Source: Phycisphaeraceae bacterium
GTDB lineage: Bacteria; Planctomycetota; Phycisphaerae; Phycisphaerales; UBA1924
DNA: 64,000 nucleotides
NCBI GenBank assembly: GCA_020639155.1
Contig: JACKHF010000002.1
Location: forward strand, 806,001-870,000
Direction: 5' to 3'
In this document: positions 60,803-64,000 of the stretch, in pieces
How positions within the stretch are numbered: the first letter of the stretch is position 1
Layout of the letters: each line of letters opens with the position of its first letter
Notes under the pieces: model-generated
The model's database searches: none
Told to the model about the DNA's origin: nothing
What the model saw: only the letters and a program-made list of their open reading frames with translations
Program-made: the position numbers and the translations under genes

Positions 60803-61492
60803 ATGTCCCAACACACTATCGCCCAGCGATCCGTCGCTGAAGCCTTCGGCACCTTCTGTCTGGTCTTTGCAGGTGCAGGGGCGATTATCGCAAATGCGAC
60901 TTCACAGGGCGCTGTGACACACGTCGGTGTCGCTCTCGTGTTCGGGCTCATAGTGATGGCGATGATCTACGCGATTGGTGAGAAGTCCGGCGCCCACATC
61001 AACCCCGCCGTCACGATCGCGTTTATTGTTGCAGGAAAATTCCAGGCCAGGGACGCGCTCCCATACATCATCGCGCAGTGCGCGGGGGCGTGTCTCGCTT
61101 CACTGCTGCTTGTTTTCCTGTATCCAAGCAGCACATTCCCCGAGGGCGTTTCCCCAACCTACGGGCTCACACTTCCATCGGGTTCTGTGATGCAGTCGTT
61201 TCTCTTTGAGATCGTGCTCACTTGTATTCTCATGTTCGTGATTCTGTGCGTCGCAACAGGATCAAAGGAACAAGGACTGATGGCTGGTATTGCGATCGGC
61301 GGCACGGTTGGTCTGGAAGCACTGTTCGCAGGTCCAACCTGCGGCGCATCCATGAACCCTGCGCGATCACTCGGCCCTGCGCTTGTTGCGGGGCATCTGG
61401 AATCACTCTGGATCTATCTTGTTGCTCCGATCCTTGGTGCAGTTATCGCGGTACCGCTCTGGAAGCTCGTGTACTCTCCACCAAGAGAATAG
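60803..61492 (+). CDS. Aquaporin/glycerol facilitator (MIP) family channel
   Basis: The 229-residue protein has six TM segments and the two NPA boxes: GAHINPAVTIAFIVAGK near residues 65-80 and GASMNPARSLGPALVAG near 180-195. It forms a water or small neutral-solute channel in the inner membrane. The residues around the second NPA (NPARSLGPA) resemble aquaporin Z more than GlpF. It converges on the oxidoreductase operon with 16 bp between stops. Confidence 0.93.
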   Translation: MSQHTIAQRSVAEAFGTFCLVFAGAGAIIANATSQGAVTHVGVALVFGLIVMAMIYAIGEKSGAHINPAVTIAFIVAGKFQARDALPYIIAQCAGACLASLLLVFLYPSSTFPEGVSPTYGLTLPSGSVMQSFLFEIVLTCILMFVILCVATGSKEQGLMAGIAIGGTVGLEALFAGPTCGASMNPARSLGPALVAGHLESLWIYLVAPILGAVIAVPLWKLVYSPPRE

Positions 61493-61508
61493 CTGCTTTC
61501 ATACTTCC

Positions 61509-62558
61509 TTACTGTTCCACTGTCCACGTCTCGGCACCATGCAGCAGTTGCTGGAGCGCCTCCGCTTCTGTTCCCTTGCGCTGTTCGCGTGCAGCGTGGA
61601 TCTGCTCGTGCACAAGCTCGTCGTAGGTCGGCTTGCCCGTTTCCGCATAGAGCACACCGATCGGCTCGGGAAACTCGGGATGTGCCATCTGCGAATAGAC
61701 AAATGCGAGCGTCCGATCCGTCTCATCGTGAACGAGTAGATCGGCTTCCGAAACACCGTGACCGATTGTCACAACCTCGGGCGAGCCATTGCGAAGACGG
61801 ATCCCCTTGTCGCGATCCTTCCCGAAGATCAACGGCTTGCCATGCTCAACGACAACGGTGGCATCAAACTTTGATTCCTTCTGTGACGCGTAGAACCACG
61901 CCTTGTGGTTGAAGATATTGCAGTCCTGGTACACCTCGACAAACGATGTCCCCTTGTGCTCCATCGCACGAACATACACCGCATCGAAATGCTTCATGTC
62001 GACATCGATTGTCCGCGCGATCAACGTGCATCCGGACGCAACCGCGAGCGCGATTGGATTCACTGGAAAATCGGGCGAGCCCATCGGCGATGACTTTGTC
62101 ACCTTGCCCTGCTCGCTCGTCGGTGAATATTGCCCCTTCGTCAGGCCGTAGATCCTGTTGTTCAGGAGCAGAACCGTGAGATCAACATTGCGGCGCATCG
62201 CATGAATCGTGTGGTTGCCGCCGATCGAGAAGAGGTCGCCATCACCCGACACGACACAGATCTGTAGTTCCGGGTTGGCGAGTTTGATCCCGGTTGCGAC
62301 CGCAAGTGATCTACCGTGGATGGTGTGCAGTCCATACGTGTTCATGTAGTACGGGAAGCGTGCTGCGCATCCGATACCGGATACGAACACATAGTCTTCC
62401 CTGCGATGGCCGAGCTTCGGTAACGCCTTGCGCACTGCGGTAAGCACAGCGTAGTCGCCACACCCGGGGCACCAGCGAACGTCCTGATCGGTTGCAAAGT
62501 CCTTCGGTGTGTACGTGGGCAGTGGCATGCTGCCGTTCTGTTTCATCTCTGAGATCAC
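61509..62558 (-). CDS. korB: 2-oxoacid:ferredoxin oxidoreductase, beta subunit
   Basis: The 349-residue protein has CPGCGDYAVLTAVRKAL near the N-terminus (Fe-S ligands). IGCAARFPYYMNTYGLHTIH follows, then GDGDLFSIGGNH and LLLNNRIYGLTKGQYSPT, the TPP-binding blocks of KorB-type beta subunits. With the alpha subunit it makes acyl-CoA from 2-oxoglutarate or a related 2-oxoacid while reducing ferredoxin. The start is a GTG at 62558 with GGGAGGT 6 nt upstream; it overlaps the stop of the alpha gene (shared GTGA). Confidence 0.93.
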   Translation of the reverse strand: MISEMKQNGSMPLPTYTPKDFATDQDVRWCPGCGDYAVLTAVRKALPKLGHRREDYVFVSGIGCAARFPYYMNTYGLHTIHGRSLAVATGIKLANPELQICVVSGDGDLFSIGGNHTIHAMRRNVDLTVLLLNNRIYGLTKGQYSPTSEQGKVTKSSPMGSPDFPVNPIALAVASGCTLIARTIDVDMKHFDAVYVRAMEHKGTSFVEVYQDCNIFNHKAWFYASQKESKFDATVVVEHGKPLIFGKDRDKGIRLRNGSPEVVTIGHGVSEADLLVHDETDRTLAFVYSQMAHPEFPEPIGVLYAETGKPTYDELVHEQIHAAREQRKGTEAEALQQLLHGAETWTVEQ

Positions 62559-64000
62559 GCCAGCACCTCCCCACTGTTCATGATCGCAGCAATCTCTTCA
62601 ACCAGCATCTCAACGCCAAGCGGTCTGCCGCGGGCGCTGTTGATCGGAACCGCATCAAAAAGGAACTCGGCGCGGATCACGCGGCTGAGCTGCCCCAGAT
62701 TAATTTCCGGCACAACAACACGCTCGAATCGCTTGAGCACATCGCCAAGGTTCGAAGGGAACGGGTGCAGGTACCGAAGATGCGCGAGACTGACCGACGC
62801 GCCGCACGCACGGAGCTGATCCACCGCGGTGCGCAGCGACCCGTATGTCCCGCCCCATCCGAGCACGAGCATCTCGCCTGACTGATCGCCGTACACCTCG
62901 ACCGGAGGGATCGACTTTGCTGCACGCTGCACCTTGTCGGCGCGAAGCTTCAGCATCGCGTCGTGATTGTCGGGATCGTACGAAACACTTCCCGTCACAG
63001 CCTGCTTTTCGAGACCGCCAAGCCGATGCTCAAGACCGGGCGTTCCGGGAATCGCCCACGGACGTGCAAGGTTTTCATTGATTCGGTCGTACGGATGAAA
63101 CTCGTTTGCGTTCTCATCCGCTGCTGGATGCTGCACATCGATCGATGGAATGTCACCGAGATCGGGCACGCGCCACGGCTCGGCACCATTTGCGATGTAC
63201 GCATCTGAGAGCAGAATCACCGGGCACATGTGCGCTGTCGCGAGACGCACCGCTTCGATTGCCATCGTAAAGCAGTCCGATGGTGTACATGGTGCAAGCA
63301 CGATGCACGGGCTCTCGCCAGACCTGCCGTACATCGCCTGAAACAGATCGGCCTGCTCCGTCTTTGTCGGCATGCCCGTTGATGGACCTGCGCGCTGCAC
63401 ATCAACAACAACCAATGGCAGTTCCATCATCACCGCGAGCCCGAGCGCCTCCCCCTTCAGCGCAAGACCAGGACCAGAGGTTCCGGTGACACCAATGTCA
63501 CCCGCGAAGCTTGCGCCGATCGCGGCGCACACCGCTGCTATCTCATCCTCCGCCTGGAATGTGCGCACACCGAACTGTTTCAGTCGCGACAGTCCGTGGA
63601 TAATGTCCGACGCGGGTGTGATGGGATAGCTCGCGTACGTCAGTGACTTGCCAGCCTTGTGCGCAGCGGTGACAAACCCGAGCACGACCGCTTCATTTCC
63701 ACTGATGCGCCGGTACGTGCCCGCCTGCTGCGGTGCTGCAACAACGCGATGGCGCTGCTGCCAGAGTTCTGCTGTTTCTCCGAAGTAGTACCCTGCCTTG
63801 AGCGCTCGGATATTCAGATCAGCTATCTCGGGTTGCTTCTTTCGTTCGGAGAAAGTGCGTTCAAGAAACCGGATTGTCGGCTCGAGCGGGCGATCGTACA
63901 GCCAGTACACGATCCCGAGCGCGTACATGTTCCGGCAACGATCGATTGCCTTAGCGCCAAGATCTGACGTTGCAAGCGACTCGCGCGTGAGCCTGCTGAT
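62555..64000 (-). CDS. korA: 2-oxoacid:ferredoxin oxidoreductase, alpha (gamma-alpha fused) subunit (5' truncated by the window edge)
   Basis: The frame is open to the edge, so the N-terminus lies beyond the window. The visible ~481 residues contain the tail of the gamma domain, then the alpha pyrimidine-binding domain: YASYPITPASDIIHGLSRL, FQAEDEIAAVCAAIGASFAG, TGTSGPGLALKGEALGLA and VDVQRAGPSTGMPTKTEQAD, followed by the transketolase C-terminal-like domain (LVLGWGGTYGSLR). This is the fused KorA/VorB arrangement. It precedes korB, with overlapping stop and start. The substrate (2-oxoglutarate or another 2-oxoacid) cannot be decided here. Confidence 0.93.
   Translation of the reverse strand: MSRLTRESLATSDLGAKAIDRCRNMYALGIVYWLYDRPLEPTIRFLERTFSERKKQPEIADLNIRALKAGYYFGETAELWQQRHRVVAAPQQAGTYRRISGNEAVVLGFVTAAHKAGKSLTYASYPITPASDIIHGLSRLKQFGVRTFQAEDEIAAVCAAIGASFAGDIGVTGTSGPGLALKGEALGLAVMMELPLVVVDVQRAGPSTGMPTKTEQADLFQAMYGRSGESPCIVLAPCTPSDCFTMAIEAVRLATAHMCPVILLSDAYIANGAEPWRVPDLGDIPSIDVQHPAADENANEFHPYDRINENLARPWAIPGTPGLEHRLGGLEKQAVTGSVSYDPDNHDAMLKLRADKVQRAAKSIPPVEVYGDQSGEMLVLGWGGTYGSLRTAVDQLRACGASVSLAHLRYLHPFPSNLGDVLKRFERVVVPEINLGQLSRVIRAEFLFDAVPINSARGRPLGVEMLVEEIAAIMNSGEVLA

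Overview
The window looks like a chromosome segment of a planctomycete of the Phycisphaerae/Phycisphaerales type. This is inferred from gene content only. The supporting signs are: secreted proteins ending in paired Cys-flanked DCDGSG (dockerin-like) repeats; a secreted protein with a short PEP-CTERM-like tail; prepilin-type proteins; a ThiD2-ThiE fusion; Roco and LRR proteins; an RskA-type anti-sigma factor; and outer-membrane/LPS genes (heptose synthesis, a PagL-like deacylase, an OmpA-type lipoprotein). I see no rRNA, tRNA, CRISPR array, IS element or prophage. Coding density is high and many genes overlap their neighbours.

Region 1 (1-8.6 kb): the 3' end of a coiled-coil, two-TM Wzz-like protein; an ECF sigma/anti-sigma pair; a prepilin-like protein; an M16 protease with ThiD2-ThiE; and, divergently, zwf-pgl, the oxidative pentose phosphate branch.
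Region 2 (8.5-21 kb): surface glycan and heptose genes. These are four glycosyltransferases, an HldE with its two domains in reversed order, an orphan Hpt protein with a response regulator-GGDEF protein, and then a minus-strand run gmhA-like, folK, a secreted unknown and a PagL-like protein.
Region 3 (21-33 kb): a crotonase, a UMF1-type transporter, a B12-domain/MeaB-GTPase fusion without a mutase subunit, two overlapping dynamin-like GTPase genes, a 3-hydroxyanthranilate branch (3-hydroxyanthranilate dioxygenase, a methyltransferase, ACMS decarboxylase), a secreted protein and xseB.

Region 4 (33-41 kb) is the most unusual part. It holds a 1332-residue Roco protein (LRR-ROC-COR) whose LRRs are encoded by about 17 near-identical 72-bp units. 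A second LRR protein shares the same N-terminal leader domain but lacks the GTPase. Between them lie a 21-bp heptad-coding tandem repeat, three copies of a hairpin-forming dispersed repeat, and a PEP-CTERM-like secreted protein gene bracketed by those copies.

Region 5 (41-64 kb): a CX4R phosphatase-like lipoprotein, a TPR protein, a zinc-ribbon protein with an internal duplication, two glyoxalase-fold proteins, a prepilin peptidase with an acidic insertion, OmpA and ChaN-like lipoproteins, a large secreted glycoside hydrolase overlapping a DUF3817 membrane protein, an M61 protease, a CcoG-like ferredoxin fused to TPRs, two dockerin-like secreted proteins, a CXXCH-bearing hybrid histidine kinase overlapping a receiver-SpoIIE phosphatase, an aquaglyceroporin, and the beta and (partial) alpha subunits of a 2-oxoacid:ferredoxin oxidoreductase.

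Likely working units: sigma/anti-sigma; zwf-pgl; hldE with the glycosyltransferases; gmhA-folK; the tandem GTPases; the 3-hydroxyanthranilate dioxygenase and ACMS decarboxylase; the kinase/SpoIIE pair; and korA-korB. The best candidates for undescribed biology are the Roco/LRR repeat locus, the overlapping dynamin-like pair and the B12-MeaB fusion.
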